Below, one piece after another: positions 39,829-50,398 of a stretch of DNA of 64,000 bases. The position numbers were made by a program, and so were the translations under genes. The DNA lies in contig NZ_OCNE01000001.1 in assembly GCF_900230195.1 (NCBI RefSeq), positions 186,001 to 250,000 of the forward strand, in the 5' to 3' direction. Position 1 is the stretch's first letter. The number at the start of each line of letters is the position of its first letter. Under the pieces are notes generated by a model. The model was not told the origin of the DNA. It ran no database searches and worked only from the letters and a program-made list of their open reading frames with translations. The DNA comes from Streptomyces zhaozhouensis. GTDB lineage: Bacteria; Actinomycetota; Actinomycetes; Streptomycetales; Streptomycetaceae.

Positions 39829-39873
39829 CGGCGGGCCGTTCCCGTTTTGTTCACCGAGCAAGGAGGCGCTTCG

Positions 39874-41181
39874 ATGCCCAACAGGAAGACCGCGCTGAGA
39901 GGGCTCGCCGTGGCCCTGGCCGGCGTGCTGACGCTGGCCGCCTGCGGCGGCGACGGCGGGGGCGACGACGACGGAACGGTGACCCTCCGGTTCACCTGGT
40001 GGGGCACCGAGGGGCGGGCCGACCGCTACCAGGAGGCCGTCGACCTCTTCGAGGAGCAGAACCCCGGCATCACCGTGCAGACCAGCTTCGCCGAGTTCAA
40101 CGACTACTGGACCCAGCGCAGCACGGACGGCACCTCGGGCGAGCTGCCCGACGTGATGCAGATGGACCTCTCCCGGCTGCTGGAGTACGGCAACGGCGGA
40201 CTCCTCTACGATCTCGGCGAGTTCGAGGGCGGCGTGCTGGACACCTCCGGCATCGAGGAGGAGCTGCTGGCCTCCGGGCGGGCCAACGAGCAGCTGGTCG
40301 CCGTGCCCACCGGCACCAACACCTTCGCGCTCTTCTACAACCCGGACCTGATCGAGGAGCTGGGCGTCGAGCTGCCCGACTGGGACTACGACTGGGACGA
40401 CTACCGGGAGTTCATGAGGACCACCAGCGAGGCCGGTGCGGGGATGGACCCGCAGGTCTACGGCGGCAACGACTACACGATGGTCTGGTGGCTGTTCATG
40501 ATCCACCTGGTGCAGCAGGGGGTCGAGCCGTTCGCCGAGAACGGCGAGATGAACTTCTCCGAGGACGACATGCGGGAGTTCATCACCGAGGCCGACCCGC
40601 TGCGGGAGCCGGAGAACCTCACCTTCCCCACGGCCCGCACCGAGCAGCTGCTGCCGAAGAGCGGCTTCACCTCGGCGGAGACCCCCGTCGAGTTCAACTG
40701 GGACAACATGCTCAGCCAGGCGTCCCAGGACGCCGGCAGCGACAACCTCCAGCTGATGCCGCCCCCCTCGGGCCCCGACGGCGAGAAGCACCTGTTCCTG
40801 AAGCCGACCATGCAGCTGGCGGTCGGCGCGAACAGCGCGCACCCGGAGGAGTCGGCGATGCTGATCGACTTCCTGGTCAACTCCCCCGAGGCCGGCGAGA
40901 TCATCGGCACCGAGCTGGGCATCCCGGCCGCCCAGGAACGCCTCGACTCGCTCCAGGTGGAGCCCGGCAGCCCCGACGAGCGGGTCGTGGAGTACGAGCA
41001 GCGGGTGCGGGACGAGGGGTATGTCACCGAGTCGGCCCCGTTCCACCCGGAGGGCTTCGGCGCCGCCGAGCAGGAGTACGTGCAGGTGCTGGGGAACGAG
41101 TTCGGCTACGGGGACATGAGCGTCGACGACTTCGTCGAGCGCTGGTTCTCCGAGGCGCAGAACCTGCTGATCACCTACTGA
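39874..41181 (+). CDS. Sugar-binding lipoprotein of ABC importer (family 1)
   Basis: 435 residues. Signal peptide with lipobox LTLAAC (Cys ~24), CGGDGGGDDD linker, then VTLRFTWWGTEGRADRYQEAVDLFEEQNPGITVQTSF, typical of CUT1 binding proteins. Later AVPTGTNTFALFYNPDLIEELGVELP and DFLVNSPEAGEIIGTELGIPA. ATG 39874 with AGGAGG seven bases upstream. First gene of an operon with two permeases and a small membrane protein. Sugar unknown; no glycosidase adjoins it. Confidence 0.93.
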   Translation: MPNRKTALRGLAVALAGVLTLAACGGDGGGDDDGTVTLRFTWWGTEGRADRYQEAVDLFEEQNPGITVQTSFAEFNDYWTQRSTDGTSGELPDVMQMDLSRLLEYGNGGLLYDLGEFEGGVLDTSGIEEELLASGRANEQLVAVPTGTNTFALFYNPDLIEELGVELPDWDYDWDDYREFMRTTSEAGAGMDPQVYGGNDYTMVWWLFMIHLVQQGVEPFAENGEMNFSEDDMREFITEADPLREPENLTFPTARTEQLLPKSGFTSAETPVEFNWDNMLSQASQDAGSDNLQLMPPPSGPDGEKHLFLKPTMQLAVGANSAHPEESAMLIDFLVNSPEAGEIIGTELGIPAAQERLDSLQVEPGSPDERVVEYEQRVRDEGYVTESAPFHPEGFGAAEQEYVQVLGNEFGYGDMSVDDFVERWFSEAQNLLITY

Positions 41182-41214
41182 TCGCCCACCGCGCACCGCG
41201 CGGCCCCCGACCAC

Positions 41215-41258
41215 CGCGCGGGCGGCCGGCGCCCCCACCGGCACCGGCCGCCCGCGCG
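41215..41258 (+). terminator. Strong hairpin between binding-protein and permease genes
   Basis: Perfect 15-bp GC-only stem (41215-41229 with 41244-41258), 14-base loop, 33 bases past the binding-protein stop and 79 before the permease start. It can act as a partial terminator or an RNA-stabilising end that makes binding protein outnumber permease. Confidence 0.7.
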
Positions 41259-41337
41259 CGTCAGGGGAACCCGCGCCCTCTCCCCGCCTCCTGAACCCCC
41301 CTCGACCTCCCGGAACCTCCCCGAACGGAAAACGCCC

Positions 41338-42288
41338 ATGTCGCTGTCCCCGCAGGCGTCCCGGGCCGCGCCCAAGCGCCGGCCAGGACCGCCCCCCTCC
41401 CGGCGGCGCACCGCCGAGACGCGGGCCGGTTACGCCTTTCTCGCGCCCTGGCTGCTGGGCTTCATCGCCCTGACGGCGGGGCCGATGATCGCCTCCCTCT
41501 ATCTCGCCTTCACCGACTACCACCCGATCAGGGGCGGCAGTTGGATCGGCCTCGACAACTTCGACCGGCTCCTCGACGACCCGCGCTTCCTGGACTCCGT
41601 CGAGGTGACGGCGACCTACGCCGTGGTCGGCACGCCGATCAAGCTGGCGGCCGCGCTGGGCGTGGCGATGCTGCTCAACTCCCGGCGCCGGGGGCAGGGC
41701 ACCTACCGCTCGCTCTTCTACGCGCCGTCGCTGATCGGGGCGAGCGTCTCCGTGGCCATCGTCTGGAAGGCGATGTTCAACGACCAGGGCATCGTCGACG
41801 ACATCGGCCAGTTCTTCGGGATGTCGGCCGGCGGCTGGGTCGGCAACCCGGACCTGACGCTGCCGATGATGATCCTGCTGGCGGTCTGGCAGTTCGGCGC
41901 GCCGATGGTGATCTTCCTGGCCGGGCTCAAGCAGATCCCCCACGAGCTGTACGAGGCGGCGCAGGTGGACGGCGCGGGCCCGGCGCGGCGGTTCTTCCGG
42001 ATCACGCTGCCGATGCTCTCGCCGGTGCTCTTCTTCAACCTGGTGCTGGAGACGATCAACTCGTTCCAGATCTTCGCCTCGGCGTTCATCATCTCGGGCG
42101 GTCAGGGCGGCCCCGCCAACTCCACGCTCTTCTACACCCTCTACCTCTACCAGCGCGGTTTCGGCCAGGGGCAGCTCGGCTACGCCGCCGCGATGGCCTG
42201 GCTGCTGGTGATCGTGGTCGGCATCATCACCCTGGTCTTCTTCAGGACCTCCAGGTACTGGGTCCACTACTCGGGAGACGGCCGATGA
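41338..42288 (+). CDS. Sugar ABC transporter permease (MalF-like)
   Basis: 316 residues, six spans after a basic Pro/Arg-rich start; YAFLAPWLLGFIALTAGPMIASLYLAFTDY, and the EAA loop PHELYEAAQVDGAGPARRFFRITLPMLSPV. It overlaps the next permease by ATGA. Works with the MalG-like partner and an external ATPase, presumably MsiK. Confidence 0.92.
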   Translation: MSLSPQASRAAPKRRPGPPPSRRRTAETRAGYAFLAPWLLGFIALTAGPMIASLYLAFTDYHPIRGGSWIGLDNFDRLLDDPRFLDSVEVTATYAVVGTPIKLAAALGVAMLLNSRRRGQGTYRSLFYAPSLIGASVSVAIVWKAMFNDQGIVDDIGQFFGMSAGGWVGNPDLTLPMMILLAVWQFGAPMVIFLAGLKQIPHELYEAAQVDGAGPARRFFRITLPMLSPVLFFNLVLETINSFQIFASAFIISGGQGGPANSTLFYTLYLYQRGFGQGQLGYAAAMAWLLVIVVGIITLVFFRTSRYWVHYSGDGR

Positions 42289-43229
42289 GCACTCCACTTC
42301 AGACGGAACCCCGACCGGAGCCACCGGCGGACGGCGCCGCCCCGGCGAGCGAGCGCGCGCGGGCGCACGGCGCGCTCTCCCGGCGCGCGGCGGGCCGCAG
42401 GCGCGGGCGGACGCTCGGCTTCCACCTCGCGGCGTGGGCGCTGGCGCTGGTGGTGCTCTACCCGGGCGTGTGGATGCTGCTCTCCGCGTTCCGGCCGAGC
42501 AACGAGATCATCGGCCAGACGGGGCTGATCCCCGACGAGACCACCCTGGACAACTTCCGCAAGGCGTTCGAGGGCATCGGCGGGATCTCGTTCTGGACCT
42601 TCTTCGGCAACTCGCTCTTCCTGGCCGTCGCCTCGGTGGCCGGCGTCTGCCTGTCCTGCTCGGTCTCCGCCTACGCCTTCGCGCGGATCGAGTTCCCCGG
42701 GCGGAGCGTCTTCTTCGCGCTGATGATCGGGACGCTGCTGCTCCCGTTCCACGTGGTGATCATCCCGCAGTTCATCATGTTCAACGAGATCGGCTGGACC
42801 GACTCCTATCTGCCGCTGCTGGTGGGCAAGTTCCTGGCGACGGACGCGTTCTTCGTCTTCCTGATGGTCCAGTTCATGCGGAACCTGCCGCGTGAACTGG
42901 ACGAGTCGGCCCGGATCGACGGCGCGGGCCATCCGCGGATCTTCGTCTCGATCGTGCTGCCGCTGATGCGGCCGGTGCTGGCGACGGCGTCGATCTTCGC
43001 GTTCATCTGGAGCTGGAACGACTTCCTGGCGCCACTGATCTATCTGCGCTCGCCTGACTCCTATCCGCTGCCGCTGATGCTGCGGCAGTACACGGACCAG
43101 ACGACGACGTCGGACTACGGGGCGCAGATGGCGGCGGCGGTGCTGGCGCTGGTGCCGGTGCTGATCTTCTTCGTGCTCTTCCAGCGGTACATCGTCGACG
43201 GGGTCGCGACCCAGGGTCTGAAGGGCTGA
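42285..43229 (+). CDS. Sugar ABC transporter permease (MalG-like)
   Basis: 314 residues. A ~45-residue charged N-terminal extension precedes WALALVVLYPGVWMLLSAF; EAA loop PRELDESARIDGAGHPRIFVSIVLPLMRPV; C-terminus FQRYIVDGVATQGLKG, usual for this family. ATG 42285 overlaps the MalF-like stop. Confidence 0.92.
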   Translation: MSTPLQTEPRPEPPADGAAPASERARAHGALSRRAAGRRRGRTLGFHLAAWALALVVLYPGVWMLLSAFRPSNEIIGQTGLIPDETTLDNFRKAFEGIGGISFWTFFGNSLFLAVASVAGVCLSCSVSAYAFARIEFPGRSVFFALMIGTLLLPFHVVIIPQFIMFNEIGWTDSYLPLLVGKFLATDAFFVFLMVQFMRNLPRELDESARIDGAGHPRIFVSIVLPLMRPVLATASIFAFIWSWNDFLAPLIYLRSPDSYPLPLMLRQYTDQTTTSDYGAQMAAAVLALVPVLIFFVLFQRYIVDGVATQGLKG

Positions 43230-43234
43230 GGCGG

Positions 43235-43891
43235 ATGGCGGCGAGGCGGCCCCCGGCGCGGGGGCGGGCGGGGACACGTGCCGGCGCGCGACGGGAGCGG
43301 GCCGGTGGGCTCGCGCTCTTCGGCGAGGTGGTGATCGTCGGCGCGGTGGTGGCGCTGCTGGCCGTTCCCCTGGTGACGCTGCTGCCCGCGCTCGCCGCCG
43401 GGGTCGCCCATCTGCGGCGGCAGTTGACCGGGCACAGCGTGCGGATGGCGGACCTGCTGCGGGACTTCGCGGCGGCGTGGCGCGCGCTGTGGCGGCTGTC
43501 GGTGGGAGCGCTGGCGGCCGCGCTGGTCCTGCTCTGGAACGTGTCACTGGCGCAGGCCGGGCTGGTGCCGGGCGCCGGCGGGCTGCGCGTGCTGACGTGG
43601 GCGCTGCTGCTGGCGTGGGCGGTGCTGCTGCTGCGGGTCGCGGCGGGGTGGCGCCCCGGCGCGGAGGGCGGCGCCGGGGCCTCGGCCGCGCTGCTGCGCG
43701 GCGCGGCCGGGGCGGCGGTGCGCGATCCCGGCGGGTCGGCGCTGCTGGCGGCCGGGGTGCTGCTCTGCGGGACCTTCGTGTGGATGCTGCCGCCGTTGCT
43801 GCTGCTGGCCGGGGGGCTGCTGGCCCTGGCGTCGGTCGCCGTCGAGTCCAGGGCCGCGAGGGGGCTCGGCGCGGACGACGACGGTCACTGA
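43235..43891 (+). CDS. Polytopic small membrane protein, DUF624/YesL-like
   Basis: 218 residues, about five spans. ALFGEVVIVGAVVALLAVPLVTLLPALAAGVAHLRRQL followed by a long cytoplasmic loop (MADLLRDFAAAWRALWRLSVGAL) resembles DUF624 proteins, which accompany sugar importer operons. It begins five bases after the permease stop, so it is the fourth gene of the operon. No function known; family assignment moderate. Confidence 0.7.
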   Translation: MAARRPPARGRAGTRAGARRERAGGLALFGEVVIVGAVVALLAVPLVTLLPALAAGVAHLRRQLTGHSVRMADLLRDFAAAWRALWRLSVGALAAALVLLWNVSLAQAGLVPGAGGLRVLTWALLLAWAVLLLRVAAGWRPGAEGGAGASAALLRGAAGAAVRDPGGSALLAAGVLLCGTFVWMLPPLLLLAGGLLALASVAVESRAARGLGADDDGH

Positions 43892-43983
43892 CGGCCGGGT
43901 GCGCGGTCGGGGCGCGGCCCACCGCCCGCGCGGTCCGCCGCGCCTCGACCGCCACCGGCGTGGAAGGCCCACGCGACTCCCGG

Positions 43984-44877
43984 CTAGGAGGCGACCCCGC
44001 TGTGGGTGAGGATGATGCGGCGGAGTTCGCGGGCCGCCCTCGGGGGTGAGACGTCGCCGCGATGGGCCAGGGAGATCGTGCGGTTCAGGCCCGGTGGGAG
44101 GAAGCGGGTCGTCCGCAGCCCCGCGCGCTCGGCGACCATGCGGGGGACCACCGCGAGGCCGAGCCCGGCGCGGACGAAGCTGAGCACCGCGTCCATCTCG
44201 CCGCCCGCGACGCTGAAGCGCGGCTCGAAGCCGGCCGCCTGGCAGGCGGCCAGGGTCAGCTCCCGCAGGTCGTACCCGTGGCGGAACATCACCAGCGGCC
44301 GGTCCCGCAGCTCCTCGATCGCGATCGGCCCGGCCGGCAGCGGCCGTTCGTCCTCGACCGGCGGGGAGATCACCACCAGCTCCTCGCGCGACAGCTCCTC
44401 CGTCGCCAGCGCCGGGGCCTGCCCGGTCAGCGGGGTGATGACCAGCGCCAGGTCCAGCTCGCCGGCGGCGAGCGCGCGGACCAGGTCCTGCGAACCGTCC
44501 TCGTGGACCAGCAGCTCGATGCCGGGGTAGCGGTCGCGGAACTCGCGCAGCACGTCCGGCACCAGGCTGGCGCACAGGCTCGGCGGCGCGCCCAGCCGCA
44601 CCCGGCCGCGCCGCAGCTGGGCGACCTCCTGCACCTCGCGCCGCGCGGTCTCCGTGTCGGCGAGGATGCGGCGGGCCAGCGGCAGCAGCGCGGCGCCCGC
44701 GTCGGTGAGCGAGATGTGGCCGCGCGCCCTGTGGAAGAGCTCCGCGCCCAACTCCCGCTCCAACGCGCGGATCTGCTGGGAGAGGGACGGCTGGGAGACG
44801 TGCTCGCGCTGCGCCGCGCGGGTGAAGTGCCGGGTCTCGGCCACCGCCGTGAAGTATCTGAGCTGCTGCCACTGCAC
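43984..44877 (-). CDS. LysR family transcriptional regulator
   Basis: 297 residues. N-terminal winged helix: LRYFTAVAETRHFTRAAQREHVSQPSLSQQIRALERELGAELFHRARGHISLTDAG. The effector domain follows (VRLGAPPSLCASLVPDVLREFRDRYPGIELLVHEDGS...). GTG 44877 with GGAGG about eight bases upstream. It is divergent from sdhC across 123 bp holding an ATAG-N7-CTAT dyad, so it most likely controls sdhCAB and itself. Effector unknown. Confidence 0.93.
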   Translation of the reverse strand: MQWQQLRYFTAVAETRHFTRAAQREHVSQPSLSQQIRALERELGAELFHRARGHISLTDAGAALLPLARRILADTETARREVQEVAQLRRGRVRLGAPPSLCASLVPDVLREFRDRYPGIELLVHEDGSQDLVRALAAGELDLALVITPLTGQAPALATEELSREELVVISPPVEDERPLPAGPIAIEELRDRPLVMFRHGYDLRELTLAACQAAGFEPRFSVAGGEMDAVLSFVRAGLGLAVVPRMVAERAGLRTTRFLPPGLNRTISLAHRGDVSPPRAARELRRIILTHSGVAS

Positions 44878-44925
44878 CCCGCCGCCTCCTGTCTCGCACC
44901 CCGGTCACCAGCGGTTCATTCCAGC

Positions 44926-44940
44926 ATAGCCAGTGCCTAT
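44926..44940. promoter_or_regulatory. LysR-type binding site ATAG-N7-CTAT
   Basis: ATAG (44926-44929) and CTAT (44937-44940), seven bases apart, give the T-N11-A pattern of LysR operators and also match the half-site of OxyR. It lies between the divergent LysR and sdhC genes. A TTGGAC (44962-44967) / TACGGT (44987-44992) pair lies between it and sdhC. Confidence 0.55.
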
Positions 44941-45000
44941 CGAAATCACTGGATCTATGTCTTGGACCGATGCGGCGGCCGCTCCCTACGGTCGGGTGTC

Positions 45001-45723
45001 ATGGCACTGGCGACGCGCACCGCACGCGGTGGACGGCCCGAACGTCCCCCGCCGACCCCGGTCCGGCTCTGGCGTTCCACCATCGGCAAGAAGACCGTGA
45101 TGGCGGTCAGCGGCGCGCTGATGCTGCTGTACCTGGTCTTCCACATGCTGGGGAACCTCAAGGTGTTCTTCGGCCCCGACGACATGAACGGCTACGCCCA
45201 CTGGCTGCGCACCGTCGGCGAGCCCGTGCTGCACCACGAGTGGTTCCTGTGGCTGGCGCGGGTCGGGCTGCTGGCCGCCGTCGTCGCGCACGGGGTGGCC
45301 GCCTACCAGCTCAGCCGGCGGGACATCGCGGCCCGCCCGGTCGGCTACCGGCACCGGCGGGCCCGCACCAGCTACGCGACCCGCACCATGCGCTGGGGCG
45401 GCGTGATCCTCGCGCTGTTCGTCGTCTGGCATCTGCTGGACCTGACCACCGGCCACGTGAACCCCAACGGCGAGGCGGGCCGCCCGTACGAGAACGTCGT
45501 CGCCACCTTCAGCACCTGGTACGGCAACGCGATCTACGGCGTCGCGATGGTCGCCGTCGGCCTCCATGTCAGGCACGGCTTCTTCAGCGCCGCCCAGACC
45601 CTCGGCGCGGGCTCCGTCGGCCGGGACCGTGCGCTGCGGCTGACGGCCGACGCGCTGGCGCTCGTGCTGACGCTCGGCTTCCTCGCCGTGCCCATCGGCG
45701 TGACCACCGGAATCGTGGAGTGA
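45001..45723 (+). CDS. sdhC: Succinate dehydrogenase cytochrome b subunit
   Basis: 240 residues, the b558-family membrane anchor with five spans. Candidate heme ligands are His in [48 protein letters not shown] and [16 protein letters not shown]. It binds di-heme and quinone and anchors SdhAB. ATG 45001 has no ribosome-binding site and a -10-like TACGGT ends eight bases upstream, so it may be leaderless. First gene of sdhCAB. Confidence 0.92.
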   Translation: MALATRTARGGRPERPPPTPVRLWRSTIGKKTVMAVSGALMLLYLVFHMLGNLKVFFGPDDMNGYAHWLRTVGEPVLHHEWFLWLARVGLLAAVVAHGVAAYQLSRRDIAARPVGYRHRRARTSYATRTMRWGGVILALFVVWHLLDLTTGHVNPNGEAGRPYENVVATFSTWYGNAIYGVAMVAVGLHVRHGFFSAAQTLGAGSVGRDRALRLTADALALVLTLGFLAVPIGVTTGIVE

Positions 45724-45727
45724 GACG

Positions 45728-47712
<1,985 letters not shown>

Positions 47713-47716
<4 letters not shown>

Positions 47717-48453
47717 AGATCACCCTGCGCATCTGGCGCCAGTCGGGCCCCGAGGACCGGGGCGCGATGCGGACCTACGAACTGGACGGCGTCACCCCGG
47801 AGATGTCCTTCCTGGAGATGCTGGACACCCTCAACGAGGAACTGATCGGAAACGGCGAGGAGCCGGTCGCCTTCGATCACGACTGCCGCGAGGGCATCTG
47901 TGGCGCCTGCGGGATGGTGATCAACGGCGAGCCGCACGGCCCCGACCGCACCACCACCTGCCAGCTCCACATGCGGCACTTCGACGACGGCGCGACGGTG
48001 GACGTCGAGCCCTGGCGGGCGGCGGCGTTCCCCGTGGTCAAGGACCTGGTGGTGGACCGTTCCGCGTTCGACCGGGTGATCGGTTCCGGCGGCTACATCA
48101 CCGCGCCGACCGGCTCGGCGCCGGAGGCGCACGCCACCCCGGTGGCGAAGGCGGCGGCCGACACGGCCTTCGAGAACGCCGAGTGCATCGGCTGCGGCGC
48201 GTGCGTGGCGGCCTGCCCCAACGGCTCCGCGATGCTCTTCACCGCGGCGAAGGTGACCCATCTCAACACCCTGCCGCAGGGCGCGCCCGAGCGGGAGAGC
48301 CGGGTGCTGGACATGGTGGAGACGATGGACGCCGAGGGCTTCGGCGGTTGCACCAACACCGGGATGTGCACCTCCGTCTGCCCCAAGGGCATCCCGCTGG
48401 CGTCGATCTCCACCATGAACCGCGAGTACCTCCGCGCCCTGCGCAAGGGCTGA
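47713..48453 (+). CDS. sdhB: Succinate dehydrogenase/fumarate reductase iron-sulfur subunit
   Basis: 246 residues. 2Fe-2S ligands in [15 protein letters not shown] and CQLHM; 4Fe-4S/3Fe-4S ligands in [14 protein letters not shown] and [15 protein letters not shown]. Passes electrons from SdhA to the quinone site. GTG 47713 overlaps the sdhA stop (GTGA), so the subunits are coupled. Confidence 0.95.
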
Positions 48454-48586
48454 ACGGCGGCCGGCCTCAGCCCGGCGGCGGAGGCGGGGGCGGCCGAGCC
48501 GGTCGCCGGGGCGTGCGCGCGGGCGGCGTCCCCGGTCGCCGGGCGGTGGGGAGCGGTCGCCGGACGCTATCCGGCGCCGGGCCCGT

Positions 48587-49477
48587 TCACCCCTTGACGG
48601 CACCGGTGGCCAGTCCGGCGACGTAGAAGCGCTGCAGCGCGACATAGAGCACCACGCAGGGCACCATCGCGACCACCGCGCCGGCCGCCAGCAGGCCGAA
48701 GTCGACCTGGCCGTAGGTGCCCTGCTGGAGGTTGGCCAGCGTCACCGGCAGGGTGTACAGGTCCTGGTCGGTGAGGAAGGTCAGCGCGCCGAGGAACTCG
48801 GTCCAGGAGACCAGGAACGCGTACAGCGCCACCGTGGCCGCGCCCGGGGTGACCAGCGGGCGCAGCACGGAGGTCAGCATCCGGAGCGTGCCCGCGCCGT
48901 CCACGTGCGCGGAGTCCTCCAACTCGCCGGGCACGGCCGCGAACGCGTTGCGCATCACGAAGACGCCGAACGGCAGGTTGACCGTCGAGTAGAAGAGGAC
49001 GAGTCCGAGCAGCGAGTCCGTCAGCCGCATCGTGTTCATCTGGAGGTAGAGCGGGGTGAGGATCGCCTGGAACGGCACCATCATGGTCAGCACCAGCACG
49101 CTGAAGAGCCCGCCCCTGCCGCGGAAGGAGAAGCGCGCGAAGCCGTAGCCGGCGAGGGTGGCCAGCAGCGCGGTGAGCGCGGCGGTGGCCAGCGAGACCA
49201 GCAGGCTGTTGAGGATGGGGCGGGCCAGCGCGCCCTGCTCGAACAGGGTGGTGAAGTTCGTCGCCGACCAGTCGAAGAAGGTGTCCGGGGTGGGGCGTTC
49301 GACGATGACCGCGTTCGACTGGAGCGAGCGGGCCAGCGCGAAGGCGAGCGGCAGCAGGAAGACGAGCGCGGCCCCGCCCCCGCCCAGCAGGTAGAGGGTG
49401 CGCCGCAGCCGGGGTTCGGTGTCGCGGCCGGTCGCGCGGCGGGAGGCCGTCGCGCGGCGGGAGGCTTCGGTGGTCAT
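48587..49477 (-). CDS. Sugar ABC transporter permease (MalG-like)
   Basis: 296 residues. After a duplicated basic start (RRATASRRATG, from a direct DNA repeat) come six spans; EAA loop PGELEDSAHVDGAGTLRMLTSVLRPLVTP; end FYVAGLATGAVKG. ATG 49477 is six bases past the stop of the preceding permease. Third gene of the importer operon beside the GH127 locus. Confidence 0.9.
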   Translation of the reverse strand: MTTEASRRATASRRATGRDTEPRLRRTLYLLGGGGAALVFLLPLAFALARSLQSNAVIVERPTPDTFFDWSATNFTTLFEQGALARPILNSLLVSLATAALTALLATLAGYGFARFSFRGRGGLFSVLVLTMMVPFQAILTPLYLQMNTMRLTDSLLGLVLFYSTVNLPFGVFVMRNAFAAVPGELEDSAHVDGAGTLRMLTSVLRPLVTPGAATVALYAFLVSWTEFLGALTFLTDQDLYTLPVTLANLQQGTYGQVDFGLLAAGAVVAMVPCVVLYVALQRFYVAGLATGAVKG

Positions 49478-49483
49478 GGGCTC

Positions 49484-50398
49484 TCAGTCCCTCTCGCGGA
49501 ACAGCCAGAACTGCACGGCCGTGATGACGGCGATGATCGCCACGAGGATCAGCGACATCGCGGCGGAGGCGCCCAGTTGGAGGTCGATGAACGCGCGCCG
49601 GTAGATGGACATCACCACGGTGGTGGTCTCCGAGCCGGGTCCGCCCTGGGTGAGGATGTAGAACTGGCCGAACGCCAGAAAGCTGCCGATCACCGAGATC
49701 ACCGTGGCCAGCACCAGCGAACGGCGCACCATCGGCAGCGTGATGTCGCGTTCGGTGCGCCACCAGCCGGCGCCGTCCAGCTCGGCCGACTCGTAGACCT
49801 CCCGCGGGATGCCCTGCATGGCCGACATCAGCAGCACCATGGTCAGCCCCGAGGTGCCCCAGACGACCAGCACCACGATCAGTCCGGTGGCCATCGGCCC
49901 GTCCGCCAGCCAGGCGGTGGAGCCGTCGGTGAGGCCGAGCGCCTTGAGCAGCACGTTGACGCCGCCGCTGTGCGGCTGGGCCTCCAGCAGCATCACGAAG
50001 CTGATGGTGGTGATGCCGATGATGTACGGCAGGAAGAAGACGGTGCGCAGCAGCCTCGCCCCACGCCGGTGGGAGCGCACCAGCACGGCCAGCGCGTAGC
50101 CGAGCAGCAGGATGGGACCGGTGACGATCGCCGTGTACAGCAGCGTGTACAGGATCGACCGGCCGAAGACCGGGTCGGACCAGGCGAGTGCGTAGTTGCG
50201 CAGTCCGATGAACTCGTAGTCGCCGATCAGCGGGAAGTCCGTCAGCGAGATGTAGACGGCGACCAGCAGCGGGGTGAAGACGAACACGACGACGAACAGC
50301 ACGGCGGGCAGCACCAGCGCGAGCCCCGTGCGCGCCGGGTGGGTGAGGGAGCCCGCACGCCGGCGCGGCGCCCGGCTCCTGGTGTGGTGGGTGGTCAC
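49484..50398 (-). CDS. Sugar ABC transporter permease (MalF-like)
   Basis: 304 residues, six spans: LALVLPAVLFVVVFVFTPLLVAVYISLTDF and EAA loop PREVYESAELDGAGWWRTERDITLPMVRRS. GTG 50398 overlaps the binding-protein stop (GTGA). Confidence 0.9.
   Translation of the reverse strand: MTTHHTRSRAPRRRAGSLTHPARTGLALVLPAVLFVVVFVFTPLLVAVYISLTDFPLIGDYEFIGLRNYALAWSDPVFGRSILYTLLYTAIVTGPILLLGYALAVLVRSHRRGARLLRTVFFLPYIIGITTISFVMLLEAQPHSGGVNVLLKALGLTDGSTAWLADGPMATGLIVVLVVWGTSGLTMVLLMSAMQGIPREVYESAELDGAGWWRTERDITLPMVRRSLVLATVISVIGSFLAFGQFYILTQGGPGSETTTVVMSIYRRAFIDLQLGASAAMSLILVAIIAVITAVQFWLFRERD

Larger units (their letters stand above)
39539..39873. other. 335-bp control region of the second sugar ABC operon
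   Basis: No credible gene. It contains two CG-centred LacI-type palindromes 240 bases apart (39577-39588 and 39817-39828) and the ribosome-binding site AGGAGG of the binding-protein gene. Confidence 0.6.
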
